NCBI GenBank assembly: GCA_012729015.1
Contig: JAAYDY010000107.1
Coordinates: 21,346-85,345, forward strand
Direction of reading: 5' to 3'
Length of the DNA: 64,000 nt
Source of the DNA: Phycisphaerae bacterium
GTDB taxonomy: Bacteria > Planctomycetota > Phycisphaerae > FEN-1346 > JAACEH01
Shown: positions 16,470-25,921 of the stretch, piece after piece
How the letters are laid out: each line of letters starts with the position of its first letter
Position numbering within the stretch: the first letter of the stretch is position 1
Notes under the pieces: generated by a model
The model's input: the letters and a program-made list of their open reading frames with translations, nothing else
The model's database searches: none
What the model was told of the DNA's origin: nothing
Program-made: the position numbers and the translations under genes

Positions 16470-19400
16470 TCAGCCGCGACCGCGGCGGACGACCATTTCA
16501 TCCCCGTCGGCCAGGTAGGCGCTGTCGGCCTGGACGCGGAGGTCTTTCGGGGCGGTAAGGACAAGTTGCCGCCCTCCGCCGCGCCGCGAGGTCATCTCCA
16601 CCCGGACCGTATCGTCGCGCCCGACCAGGGGCAATTCGGCCCGCATCCACTGGAGGTCGCCCGGCATGGGCCGCCACAGAATGCCCTCGGCTCCAGGCCG
16701 CGCCGGCCGGATGCCCGCAACATGGGAACCCAGGTGGGCCATCGGACCGATCGCGAACGGGTGCACGCGGCTATTGTCGCTCGGCGGCTCCTTCAGCGAG
16801 AACCAGCGGGCCCACTTCTCGAACGCGCTCCAGGCCTCGGGATGGCGCAACATCGTGCCGTAGTACTCGCGCCACGAGGTGAATGTCTCCCGCCACAGGC
16901 CGCGCTCGAGCAGCGCCTCGGACATGAAGAACTTCGTGTACGGGCTCTCGCCGAGAGACCAGAGGTCCATGTTCTCCCGGGTCGGCGACTTCCACAGCCG
17001 CTCGATCATCCGCCGCTCCTGCTCGGGCGTCGGGATGTCGGTGAAGAGCATCCAGTAGTTGGTCGGTGCCGAGAACGTGCCGCCGGACTTGCCGTTGCGG
17101 AGGCCATCCACGAACAGGCCCTCGCGCTCGACCCAGAACAACCGCCGCACCTTCTCGCGAAGCGTGGCGGCCCTGGCCCGCCATTGGCCGGCCAGCGCGG
17201 TCTCGCCCAGAAGATCGGCCAGCCGCGCGCCAAACTCCAGCGCCATGACGTAGACGCATTGCAGCACGGCGATCGTGTCGCCGCACCGCGGGTAGGGCCG
17301 CATGGTGTAGTCGATGTAGAGGATGTTGCGGCGGGTGTCGCCCTGCCGGGCCAGGCCGCGCCGGTCGGTCAGCGACTCGGTGTAGCTGATGAGGTTCCTG
17401 ACGCCGCCGAAGGTATCGCGAACCAGGCCCAGGTCGCCCGTGTAGCGGTAGTGGTGCCAGGCCCACGGGGCCAGCAGGTGACAGTACTCGACGAGCTTGT
17501 CGCCGTAGCCCGAAGGCACCATGGGCCGCGACCACCGGTCCGGTTTCTGGTCCTCGGCGAACTCGCGCAGCGCCTTGGCCGACAGCCGCATGTCGCCCCA
17601 GAGGTAGGCGATCTCGAACACCCGCAGGTACATGTCGCCGTGCCACTGGGCCTTCTCGCGGGTGGGGCAATCCTCGCCGATGTCGAACGTGGCCGCATCG
17701 ACCGTCGCGGCGCCGACCTTCCACATCTGCGTCAGCACCCAGTCGTTGCACTCGAACCGCCCGGGCCGCGCCACCGGATAGTGCTGCGTGCGGAGTTCCA
17801 GCCGGCGAACCTCCACGGGCCCCGACGATTGCCGCACGCACAGACACACGTACCGCCCAGCGCGACGGTCCAGCGACAGCCAGCGGTTCCGGCGACCGTC
17901 CAGCAACAGCCGGTCGGTCTGCCAGAGCCCGTTGTAGAGCGACCGCAACCGACCCTGGCGCGTCTGGGCCTCGCCGATGGTCACGTCCACCACCGCCCCC
18001 TTCGGACCGCGCAACTCCAGATCGATGAAGCCCACGCCGTCGGCAGGGAGCTGGAACTCGACGAATCCGTGTTCGGGCAGCGTCATGGCGGCCTTGCCGC
18101 GCGCCCCGGCCAGCAACGACGCCGCCCCCGTGGGCTGACGGGCCGACAGGGTCTGGCGGTCCCAATCGGCCAGATGCGACGGCTCAAGCCAGGGTCGCAT
18201 GTCGCCCGGCTGCATCTTCACCGGACGGCCGCTCTCGATGGCCGCCTCCTCGTCCTTCAGCACGACCCACGTATCCGGAGCAGCAGCATCCTGGCCGGCC
18301 GAGCAGATGGTCTTCGCCGGCATCCGCTCGCGATCGAGAAACGCCCCCTCGAACCCATAGGTCGTGCCGGGTTTCCACATCCAGACGGTCAGACGGTTCC
18401 AGCCCCGTTTGAGCCGCACGCCGGCGTTGCCGCTCGTATACGCCTTGCGCGATCCGCCCGGCTCATAGCGATGGCCGTTGCCGCGGATCATTCCATCGTA
18501 CTTGTCGCGGTCGTATTCCAGGTGGTTGTCGAAGCCGCTGTCGGGCCGCCCCTGCTCCCACACCATCTGGCCGTTCAGACGCACGCGAGCCCAATTGTCG
18601 CAGCCAAAGGCCACCGCCACCTGCTGCTCGCGACGCGAATAGAGCCACGTGCCGAAGACGGCCTCGCGACCCGCCGGCACCCCCTCGCAACGGTCGAACG
18701 CCAGCCCCCACACGCCGTCCAGCGGTCCGACTCTGCCCGAGCGTCGGACTTTGACGGGCTTCCACGGCTCGAACCGCATCAGCGGCACCGGACGCTCGAT
18801 CAGGCGGCTGTACGGCTTGTCGCTGACCTTCGTCGCCCTGGCCCACGTGGCATCGTCGAACCCCACGTCGGCCCAACCGGGCAACTCGGCGGCAAAGTCG
18901 ACCCGCTCATTGAATCCGACGGCAAAGAATCGCCGCGGCGCGGGCTTGACGTAGTGCGGCGCCGACGCGACCCGCCACGACGTATCGCTGCGCAGGGCCG
19001 TTTTGCCGCCGCGCCCGTCGCGGCACATCAGGTCCACCCAGAGCCCGCCCGGCGTCAGGGCCTGGCCGTGCTGCGGCATCATCGTGTTGTGGGCCAGGAC
19101 GGCGATGCAGTTGACGCCCTTGCGGAGCCCGATGGCCGCCTGATCGTACCGGTCCACGTAGGCCGTGGGAATCTCGCCGCGCGCCGGCCCGTCGCCCACG
19201 AGGCGACCGTTGACATACAGTCGGTACTGGTCGCTTGCGGCAATCGCCAGCGAGACCTCCGCCGGCACGGTCTTGAGCATGAATTCGCGACGAAACAGCA
19301 GATGGCAGTCCACCGTCGTGCGCCGCCCAGCCATCCAGATCCACGATGCACTCGACCTCACCAGGCTCGCCACCGGCTGCGCGCCGACCGATCTGCCCAT
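16470..19400 (-). CDS. alpha-L-rhamnosidase-like glycoside hydrolase (GH78 type)
   Basis: A 976-aa protein. The N-terminal region (about 1-140) is a beta-sandwich with YRLYVNGRLVGDGPARGE, typical of bacterial rhamnosidase N-domains, and a second jelly-roll lies near 250-350. The (alpha/alpha)6 catalytic part begins around 560. Its signature DCPTREKAQWHGDMYLRV carries the acidic residues of the GH78 DCPxRE motif and runs on to YTESLTDRRGL and MDLWSLGESPYTKFF. No signal peptide is obvious at the chosen ATG (AAGGGAG upstream), which is odd if the substrate is outside the cell. The length is normal for GH78. It begins 21 bases after the beta-helix gene and is the last gene of this block. Confidence 0.82.
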   Translation of the reverse strand: MGRSVGAQPVASLVRSSASWIWMAGRRTTVDCHLLFRREFMLKTVPAEVSLAIAASDQYRLYVNGRLVGDGPARGEIPTAYVDRYDQAAIGLRKGVNCIAVLAHNTMMPQHGQALTPGGLWVDLMCRDGRGGKTALRSDTSWRVASAPHYVKPAPRRFFAVGFNERVDFAAELPGWADVGFDDATWARATKVSDKPYSRLIERPVPLMRFEPWKPVKVRRSGRVGPLDGVWGLAFDRCEGVPAGREAVFGTWLYSRREQQVAVAFGCDNWARVRLNGQMVWEQGRPDSGFDNHLEYDRDKYDGMIRGNGHRYEPGGSRKAYTSGNAGVRLKRGWNRLTVWMWKPGTTYGFEGAFLDRERMPAKTICSAGQDAAAPDTWVVLKDEEAAIESGRPVKMQPGDMRPWLEPSHLADWDRQTLSARQPTGAASLLAGARGKAAMTLPEHGFVEFQLPADGVGFIDLELRGPKGAVVDVTIGEAQTRQGRLRSLYNGLWQTDRLLLDGRRNRWLSLDRRAGRYVCLCVRQSSGPVEVRRLELRTQHYPVARPGRFECNDWVLTQMWKVGAATVDAATFDIGEDCPTREKAQWHGDMYLRVFEIAYLWGDMRLSAKALREFAEDQKPDRWSRPMVPSGYGDKLVEYCHLLAPWAWHHYRYTGDLGLVRDTFGGVRNLISYTESLTDRRGLARQGDTRRNILYIDYTMRPYPRCGDTIAVLQCVYVMALEFGARLADLLGETALAGQWRARAATLREKVRRLFWVEREGLFVDGLRNGKSGGTFSAPTNYWMLFTDIPTPEQERRMIERLWKSPTRENMDLWSLGESPYTKFFMSEALLERGLWRETFTSWREYYGTMLRHPEAWSAFEKWARWFSLKEPPSDNSRVHPFAIGPMAHLGSHVAGIRPARPGAEGILWRPMPGDLQWMRAELPLVGRDDTVRVEMTSRRGGGRQLVLTAPKDLRVQADSAYLADGDEMVVRRGRG

Positions 19401-19421
19401 CGTCCATTCTCCCTTTCGCTG

Positions 19422-21701
19422 CTACTTCGATTCCGCTTCGTACGCCCCGAGGTCCAGTGCCTTGCCCTGCGGCCGCTTGTTGCCGGCAAAGTCGTCCGTC
19501 ACGTCCACAGCCGTCCCAGCGTCAATCGCCGGGCTGCCCGGCCTCAGACGCCAGTCGCCGCCCTCGGGATCCACAAACACCTTCTTCAGGTCCGGCTCGA
19601 AGAACTCGCCCTCGCCGAACTGCTTGTCCTGCCGTTGCGGCCCGAGGCGAGTGTAAAGATTGTACGCAAACACTGCATCTTTTGCAACAAACGGCGTCCC
19701 GCACAGCCCGTCGATGATGTTGTTGCGAACCACCAGCCCCTCAATCTTCTTGCTGTTGGTGAAGAGTCCCGTCTGCCAGTCCGTCGCGTGATTGGAGCGA
19801 ACGAACGTGTTGTTCAGAATCTGGATGTTCCGCATCGGCTGACTGGGCCACAGGCCCACGACCATCGTCGTTCCATTGCCGTCGAACACGTTGTTGCGGA
19901 TGACGAAGTTCTCGGCCTCCTGAAACGTCAGGCAGACATGGCCCCTGAAGACCCGGTTGCGTTCGACCGTAATGTTCTTGCAGCCCAGGTAGAACGTCAG
20001 GCCGTTGGCGTGCATGCCGAGGTGGTCCAGGACGGTGCACCCCGTAACCAGGCCGCCGTCCACGGTGTAGTAGTCAATCCCCGTCGAAGTGTTCCTGACA
20101 AGAGTGCAGTTGCGGCAGGTGGCATTCTTGCCATTACGAAGGACGATGCCCTTGGTGTGCCCGGGGTTGTCACTCACCGTGCATCCTTCCACCAGAACGC
20201 CGTCCACCTGCGTGGTGGCGATGCCGGTCCCGAGTCGCACCATCGTCACCTCGCAGTCCCGGATCGTCACATCCTGTCCCGGGCCGCGGGCGCTGATGCC
20301 GACCGGGCCGCTGTTGTTGCCCTGTCGCTGCACGCGGAACCCCTGGATCACCACGTGGCTGGCCCCCATCATGGCAATGCCGGCACCGCACTGCGAGCGA
20401 ACGATGCCAACGGGACCGGCGTCGTCGGCCTTCTCGGGCATCAGGAACACCTTGCATACGGCCGGATCGTCGGTCTCCTCGACACTGTACTCGCCCGGCA
20501 CATCGATCAGCCGGACCGAGTTGTACAGGCTATAGCGCGTCTGAGGGTAGATGTTGCCGCTGAAGTAGTCGATTCGCAACGTGTGGCTCGCGGGATCGTA
20601 GCTGCGCACCTTCTGATAGTACACCATGTTGTTGCCGCCGTGAATGCCTGCCCACATGCCATCGTAGTAATGCTTGTCGGCCTGCGTCAGCACCTTCTCA
20701 TCCTGGATGCTCGTGTGGATGTCTCCGCCCAGGACGTCCGTTCCGTCGGCCGCATAGGCCGCCACCCGACCGATCTTGGTCCAGTTGCTGGTCACGCCGT
20801 CGCCGGCCGACAGGAGCTTGAACGTCAGCTTGCGAACCGTGACCTCTTCGGGCAGGTCGAACTTCTGAATCTGCCGCGTGGCCGGAGCCAGCGCCACCTT
20901 CAGCAACTCCTTGCCGTCGCCATAGAACGCCACCTCCTTGACGGCGGCATAGTTGGGTTGCGGCTGAATGCCCACGGCCTTCACCGTCACCGGCTTCTCC
21001 ATCTCGACCGTGAACGCGCCGCCGGCAATCGGCTGCACAACCGCCGGATTGCCCGTCAGCACGCCAATCAGCGGGGTGGTGGAGTTGCCCGCCGCGCCCT
21101 TCTCAAAGTAGATTTTGCCGGCAAACGTATTGCCCATGGGCCGTTCCACACGGTAATACTCGCTGATGTTCTCCTGGAAGATTGGATCGGACGGGTTCGG
21201 CGATTGCGCCAGCGGCAACGACTTCTCGGCGTCGCAGAGGTTCAACAGACTCCACACCCGAGGCTTGGGGACCCGGGTGTGGAAGATCTTCCGCCAGTTC
21301 GGGTTGCCGCCGGCTTCGTCGGCCGAGGCGCACCGGACCCATCCCTCGACGGGCACGGCCCCCTCGATGACGGCCTTGCCCTTGCCGAATGTGCCCTCGG
21401 TGTTGCCGTCGTAGACGATTGGCTTGCCCGGCTCGCCCGAGGTCTTGCCGTTGATCGTGCCGGGGTAAGACACGCCACCCTTGAAAACCACCTTGTCGCC
21501 GGGCATCAGGGTCACGGCCTTGGCTGGCCCCTTGGCCTCCGGGGCGCCCGGAGCGTGCTTGAAGGCGGCCTCCGGCGACGTGCCGGCGTTGTCGTCCGAG
21601 CCGCCGTCATAGTCCACGTAGTACACCGCCGCCTGTGCCGCGCCGCACCACAGAATCGCCACCGCCACAGCTGCTGCTCGCCAGGTGCTTCCGTTCATCA
21701 T
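19422..21701 (-). CDS. secreted right-handed beta-helix protein (polysaccharide lyase-like)
   Basis: A 759-aa protein. The start at 21701 (the first of two adjacent ATGs) follows GGAAGGGG at a six-base spacing and gives a clear Sec signal peptide: STWRAAAVAVAILWCGAAQA then AVYYVDYDGGSDDNAGTSPE. The YYVDxxxGSDxxxGTS start is typical of secreted parallel beta-helix proteins. A discoidin-like insert lies near 230-330, and from about 430 short repeats such as NVTVERNRVFRG and NFVIRNNVFDGNG build the helix. Such proteins are often pectate/alginate lyases or glycan-binding proteins; the catalytic residues are not identifiable here. The same frame stays open upstream to 21830 and encodes a second hydrophobic signal-like segment. 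Confidence 0.82.
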   Translation of the reverse strand: MMNGSTWRAAAVAVAILWCGAAQAAVYYVDYDGGSDDNAGTSPEAAFKHAPGAPEAKGPAKAVTLMPGDKVVFKGGVSYPGTINGKTSGEPGKPIVYDGNTEGTFGKGKAVIEGAVPVEGWVRCASADEAGGNPNWRKIFHTRVPKPRVWSLLNLCDAEKSLPLAQSPNPSDPIFQENISEYYRVERPMGNTFAGKIYFEKGAAGNSTTPLIGVLTGNPAVVQPIAGGAFTVEMEKPVTVKAVGIQPQPNYAAVKEVAFYGDGKELLKVALAPATRQIQKFDLPEEVTVRKLTFKLLSAGDGVTSNWTKIGRVAAYAADGTDVLGGDIHTSIQDEKVLTQADKHYYDGMWAGIHGGNNMVYYQKVRSYDPASHTLRIDYFSGNIYPQTRYSLYNSVRLIDVPGEYSVEETDDPAVCKVFLMPEKADDAGPVGIVRSQCGAGIAMMGASHVVIQGFRVQRQGNNSGPVGISARGPGQDVTIRDCEVTMVRLGTGIATTQVDGVLVEGCTVSDNPGHTKGIVLRNGKNATCRNCTLVRNTSTGIDYYTVDGGLVTGCTVLDHLGMHANGLTFYLGCKNITVERNRVFRGHVCLTFQEAENFVIRNNVFDGNGTTMVVGLWPSQPMRNIQILNNTFVRSNHATDWQTGLFTNSKKIEGLVVRNNIIDGLCGTPFVAKDAVFAYNLYTRLGPQRQDKQFGEGEFFEPDLKKVFVDPEGGDWRLRPGSPAIDAGTAVDVTDDFAGNKRPQGKALDLGAYEAESK

Positions 21702-21895
21702 CTCGACCCCTTCCAGGACACAGGCTTGAACGACTCGCAGCACATCGCCCCACGACGACGTGCCGGCGGACAGTACCAGGATGGTTGCCGCCAGGGTGAT
21801 AAACAGTCCGCGACTGAAGATGGACCTCACAAAGGGAGGAAAAGCGGCTCCGGCAAGGACCGCGTCGCCGAAGGCGTCGCCCGCGGCCGCCGCCT

Positions 21896-24655
21896 TCAGC
21901 GGAGAATCACCGTGTACAGCGTATCAGATGCCGGCTTCACCGTGAGGACCGCCCCTTGCGACGATTCCTCGGGCTGCCGGGCGTCGCTGTGCCGCACAAA
22001 GCCGTTCTCGTCCAGGGTGACCACGCGGCACGGCTTCGCCAGATCGCCGCCAAACATAACCGTGACGTCGATCCGCCTGACGTTCTGCGGCCAACCGCCC
22101 AGGTTCGTGATGCGGCCGCCGTCGGAGGCGAACCCGAACGGCTGCTCTTCGGTAACCGCCTGTACCAGAATCCTGGCGGACTCGGCGAGCGGCCGACCGT
22201 CGAGGGCAATCACCCAGACGGCTCCGTACTCGTTGCCCGAGACAATCCGCACTCGCCCGCCGGCCAGAGAAGTCTCGCCCGCCTTGGCAAGGAACCCCGC
22301 CACGGCCGCCGCGCGCGGCGTGTCCACGGTGACGGCCATGCCGACGCGCCAGTCGAGTTGCCCCGTGACACTGCGCATCCGCCCGCCCGCGGGATCCATC
22401 AGCGACTCCAGGCCCGGGCGCACCTGGGCCGACGGCTTGTCGCCGAATCGCCGAACCAGACGGCCGATATAGAACCACGCGGGGTCCACTCGGCCTTCGT
22501 GTCCAGGCTGCTTCGCGTCGCGCGGCACGTCGGCGGCGCGCAATGCATCCAGCGCCGGCGCGGCCGCAGCACCGCCGGCCATCGCGTAGAGATCGTCCAA
22601 TCGCAGCGTCCAACCGGCCACCTCCTCGGCTTCGGCGATATCGCCGCGGCGGTAGGCCAGGGCTGCCGCCGGGAAGGAGCCGTAGACCGTCGGCACGCCG
22701 ACGGCGAATTTGTTCATGCCCGTGTCGCACAGCGAGTTGTCGCCCACGGCAAACCAGTAGAGGCCGTCCAGCCCCTGGAGCGCCCCATACGCCGCGGCCA
22801 GCAGCGTGCAATCGGCACGGTAGCGGTTGGGGCTCGGCCAGCCGATCTCCGTGATCGTGTGCGGCAGATCGCCGGTCTGAAGAAACTGGAGCGGCAAGCC
22901 CGCAGGCGCCGACACCGCCGCCGCATCCTTCCACGTGTGCCCCACGCCGACGCTCCAGGCGGCCCCCTGCCCCTCGTGCTCGCCGCCGAAGTACCCGTGA
23001 CGGTCGATGAGGTCGCCCGCCGTGTACGTGTAGCGTTCCAGCGCGTCGAGCGTCGCCGGGTCGCTCACCTGCCAGTTGCTGCACGAGACGAGCCCGCCGT
23101 AGCCGAGCTCCTTCTTGATGTAGTCCACCGTCTGTTCGTAGTAGCCTCGCTGAAGCTCCGTGAGGAACCGCACCTGGTCGCTGATGCGGCGCCGCTTGGC
23201 GTCATCGGCCTGATTGATGGCGGCGGAGGTCATGTGCCAGGCTTCGTGGATGCCGGCGCGCCCTTCGCGGGGCGAATCCTCCGGCATGCCGGCCCCGCCC
23301 CAGGCGGCCAGAGCCTTCTCGATGGAGCCGTGCCGACGCACGAGCCACGCCCCGAAGAGCCCTTCGAGCCGTCGCCAATGCACCTCCGGCACGTTCTTCC
23401 TGGTGAAGGTCCAGAAGAACAGGCTGTCCTCGTTGACGATCTCGACCGACGCAACGGCCGTCTCGCGGGCCAGCGTGCGGCCCGTGTACGGGTTCCGCGT
23501 CGTCAGCAACTGGCGGAGCCATGCCCGGTGAATCTCCTGCATCCGCTTGTCGAAGTAGAGCAGCGCGAACGGAATCCGGTCCCCCGAGTCGGCATACCCT
23601 TCAATGCCATAGTCCGGGCGCACGGGAAACCACAGGGGGAAGTAGACGCTGAGGTTTTTGTAGATGCCCTGCCTGCGCAGCGCGGCCACCAGGTAGAAGA
23701 CATTGTCCAGGCGCGCGGCGTCCGCCCTGGCCGGGTCGCCCGAGGCGTCGAAGATCGGCCCGTGATAGCGCACCGCGTTGACGCCAAAGCGAGCCAACCG
23801 CCCGGCCAGCAGATCCACCAAGTCGTGCCCCTGGTCCACGACGTTGGGGCCTGCGTTGACGCCCCAGAACCGCACGGGCGTCCCGTCGCCGAGGACGAAG
23901 TCCTTGCCCTTGCGGCCCACGAAGCCGTGGACGCCCGCCTCCGTCTCGTTCAGCGGGCGAAGGTCCAGCAGTGACTCCGCTCCGGCGACCGCCTCGACCG
24001 GCTCGTAGGCAAACCACCCCTCGGCCGCGAGGCCGCTGCGCTCGTCGGGCTTCAGCTTGCCGCGAGGGACGAAGACGCCCTGGGTGAGCAGAAAACAATC
24101 GAAACAGGCCGTGGTCGCTTCGCCCTCGCCGGCCAGCAGGCGCAGCTCGAACCGCCGTCGGCCGGGCTTCAGGTTCACCTTGCCCAGGAACACCCAGTTG
24201 GCGCCGAGGTGCTGCCGAAGGTAGGTGCTGTCGGCCAGGGCCACGTCCTCACCGCACGTTTGCCATGCACCGTTGTCGAACCGCCATCGAAACGGCCCGT
24301 GCTTCCAGAACTTGCGGGCCCACAGGCTGTAAGCACCCGCCGCGCGCACTTCAACGACGTAGCGGGCGAATACCTCGTCCTTGCCGCGGTTGCCCGAAAT
24401 CGACAGCCAGTCGCCGCCGCTCAACTGGTCGGCGGTCTCGACGAACGTGGACGGCGAGAACCACGACTGCCGCGGGAAGTTCGTGGCCTCCGTCGCCTCG
24501 CCTTCCCACCAGAGGTAGTCCGCTCCCACGGCAGGCCCGGGTGCCGACAGCACCACGACAGCCAACCACGCGATGGCCGAGGTCCACAACACGACGCTCT
24601 GGAACGCGGGCCGCAGCATGCCGGGCTTGTTCGCGTCGTCGCGAAGGTTCTGCAT
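21896..24655 (-). CDS. large secreted glycoside-hydrolase-like protein (TIM barrel)
   Basis: A 919-aa protein with an N-terminal export segment (LWTSAIAWLAVVVLSAPGPAVGA, cleavage near VGA). Residues about 35-195 look like a carbohydrate-binding beta-sandwich (YLWWEGEATEATNF, GAYSLWARKFWKHG). A catalytic (beta/alpha)8 barrel starts near 235 with GTPVRFWGVN and GVNAVRYHGPIFD. TAVASVEIVNEDSLFF (Asn-Glu as the likely acid/base) and HTITEIGWPSPN (possible nucleophile Glu) match clan GH-A layout. The C-terminal 200 residues are beta-rich. The closest family cannot be named with certainty. The ATG at 24655 lacks a good ribosome site and ATG 24619 is an alternative. It starts 17 bases after the HEAT lipoprotein stop, so they are probably co-transcribed. 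Confidence 0.75.
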   Translation of the reverse strand: MQNLRDDANKPGMLRPAFQSVVLWTSAIAWLAVVVLSAPGPAVGADYLWWEGEATEATNFPRQSWFSPSTFVETADQLSGGDWLSISGNRGKDEVFARYVVEVRAAGAYSLWARKFWKHGPFRWRFDNGAWQTCGEDVALADSTYLRQHLGANWVFLGKVNLKPGRRRFELRLLAGEGEATTACFDCFLLTQGVFVPRGKLKPDERSGLAAEGWFAYEPVEAVAGAESLLDLRPLNETEAGVHGFVGRKGKDFVLGDGTPVRFWGVNAGPNVVDQGHDLVDLLAGRLARFGVNAVRYHGPIFDASGDPARADAARLDNVFYLVAALRRQGIYKNLSVYFPLWFPVRPDYGIEGYADSGDRIPFALLYFDKRMQEIHRAWLRQLLTTRNPYTGRTLARETAVASVEIVNEDSLFFWTFTRKNVPEVHWRRLEGLFGAWLVRRHGSIEKALAAWGGAGMPEDSPREGRAGIHEAWHMTSAAINQADDAKRRRISDQVRFLTELQRGYYEQTVDYIKKELGYGGLVSCSNWQVSDPATLDALERYTYTAGDLIDRHGYFGGEHEGQGAAWSVGVGHTWKDAAAVSAPAGLPLQFLQTGDLPHTITEIGWPSPNRYRADCTLLAAAYGALQGLDGLYWFAVGDNSLCDTGMNKFAVGVPTVYGSFPAAALAYRRGDIAEAEEVAGWTLRLDDLYAMAGGAAAAPALDALRAADVPRDAKQPGHEGRVDPAWFYIGRLVRRFGDKPSAQVRPGLESLMDPAGGRMRSVTGQLDWRVGMAVTVDTPRAAAVAGFLAKAGETSLAGGRVRIVSGNEYGAVWVIALDGRPLAESARILVQAVTEEQPFGFASDGGRITNLGGWPQNVRRIDVTVMFGGDLAKPCRVVTLDENGFVRHSDARQPEESSQGAVLTVKPASDTLYTVILR

Positions 24656-24672
24656 CCGATGGCACGCTACTG

Positions 24673-25866
24673 TCACGGGGCTTCTTCCTCGGGCAGACAG
24701 GGAAGCATGGCGCCGGCCAGGCCACGCCGAGTGGCCCACGCTCGCCACGCCTCGGCATCGCAGCCGAAGTCCTCGCCGGTCAGGCTCTTCAGAACCTCAC
24801 GGCAGGCCGCGCACCGCGAAGGAACTCGATCCATCACCTCGACCAGCGGAGCGATGGCCGCCGGATTGTTGAGTCTGATCAATGCAGCACAGGCGTCATC
24901 ACTCACCCTCTCCCACCGATCAGTCACCGCCTCACACAGAGCCCGGACAGCGTCGGACGTCCCGAACTTCGCCAGCCCGTCAACAGCAGAGGCACGAACG
25001 TCTCCGTAGCTGTCGCCAAGGGCTCTGATCAGAGGCAACTGGCCGCGAGGATCCTGCCACTCGGCAAGCCGTGTGGCGCACGGGGCGCGCATGAAGTCGT
25101 CGGGATCATTCATACCGGCAACGGCGATGGCAACAACGTCCACGCGACCTTGTTGGTGCAGTACGTCCAGAATGCGGTCGCGGCTGCCCCTCCATGGTTC
25201 GGATTCCAGCAGGGCTACAAGCAGCGGATCTCCCTGCGGATCGTTCAGACGTCGAAGGCTGCGAAAGGCGGTTTCCCGAACCGAGTGGTCCCAGTCCGTG
25301 AGGGCCACCGCGATCCGGCCCAGCGTTCTCAGGCTGGGGATGCCGACCAGGGCACGGCCCGCGGCCACACGCACGCTCTCACTCGGATCACCTGCCGCCG
25401 CTTGCTCCAGAGGATCAAGCGCACGAAGGTCGCCGATCCTGCCGAGCGTCAGGGCCGCACCCGACCGCACGCCCTCCACGTCGTGGCCAAGAGCGGCAAT
25501 GAGAGGTTCAATCGCCGGCTCTCCGATAGAAACCAGGGTGTCCATCGCCTCCAGACGAACAGGCGTTCCCACAACGCGGAGGAAGAACGATGGGCTCCAG
25601 GCAAGAGTATCGTCTCCCAGCAGGGGAATCAGGAAGGCTGTGGCAGCCACCGCCTCGGGGCCGCGACGAAGGTTCAAGCAGGCTTGAGCCCGCTCTTGCG
25701 GTCCTCCGTAGAGGTGTCGGATGTTCTTGCGGACCTGCGCAGGCGCCTCTTTCGGAATGCTCGCCCGCGGAGGCATATGACCGCGCATCGGATGGGCGCA
25801 GCCGCCAACCGCCACGGCGACACTGACCATGGCTGCTGCAATCGCGAGTCGTGCCGGCATGGTCAT
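24673..25866 (-). CDS. HEAT-repeat lipoprotein
   Basis: A 397-aa protein with a signal peptide and lipobox: ARLAIAAAMVSVAVAVGGC (Cys near residue 23), so it should be lipid-anchored at the periplasmic side of a membrane. The rest (about 55-390) is a run of HEAT/PBS-type helical repeats, for example EPAIEPLIAALGHDVEG and SGAALTLGRIGDLRALD, GRALVGIPSL and YGDVRASAVDGLAKFG, a protein-binding solenoid without catalytic residues. GGGAGGG precedes the ATG. It lies 55 bases downstream of the purine permease and 17 bases upstream of the large GH-like gene. A scaffolding role for the glycan enzymes is possible but not shown. Confidence 0.85.
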   Translation of the reverse strand: MTMPARLAIAAAMVSVAVAVGGCAHPMRGHMPPRASIPKEAPAQVRKNIRHLYGGPQERAQACLNLRRGPEAVAATAFLIPLLGDDTLAWSPSFFLRVVGTPVRLEAMDTLVSIGEPAIEPLIAALGHDVEGVRSGAALTLGRIGDLRALDPLEQAAAGDPSESVRVAAGRALVGIPSLRTLGRIAVALTDWDHSVRETAFRSLRRLNDPQGDPLLVALLESEPWRGSRDRILDVLHQQGRVDVVAIAVAGMNDPDDFMRAPCATRLAEWQDPRGQLPLIRALGDSYGDVRASAVDGLAKFGTSDAVRALCEAVTDRWERVSDDACAALIRLNNPAAIAPLVEVMDRVPSRCAACREVLKSLTGEDFGCDAEAWRAWATRRGLAGAMLPCLPEEEAP

Positions 25867-25921
25867 GGCCGCAACCCTCCCTTCACGCTATCGCCCGCGA
25901 CAGCGCGTCCCTTGCCCGACC

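Noticed and set aside
16566..22472. Very long open frame (1968 codons) on the plus strand across the glycosidase block
   Set aside because: It is antisense to two well-supported genes. Its translation is rich in Arg, His and Pro with no domain pattern, as expected of the high third-position GC of the opposite strand.
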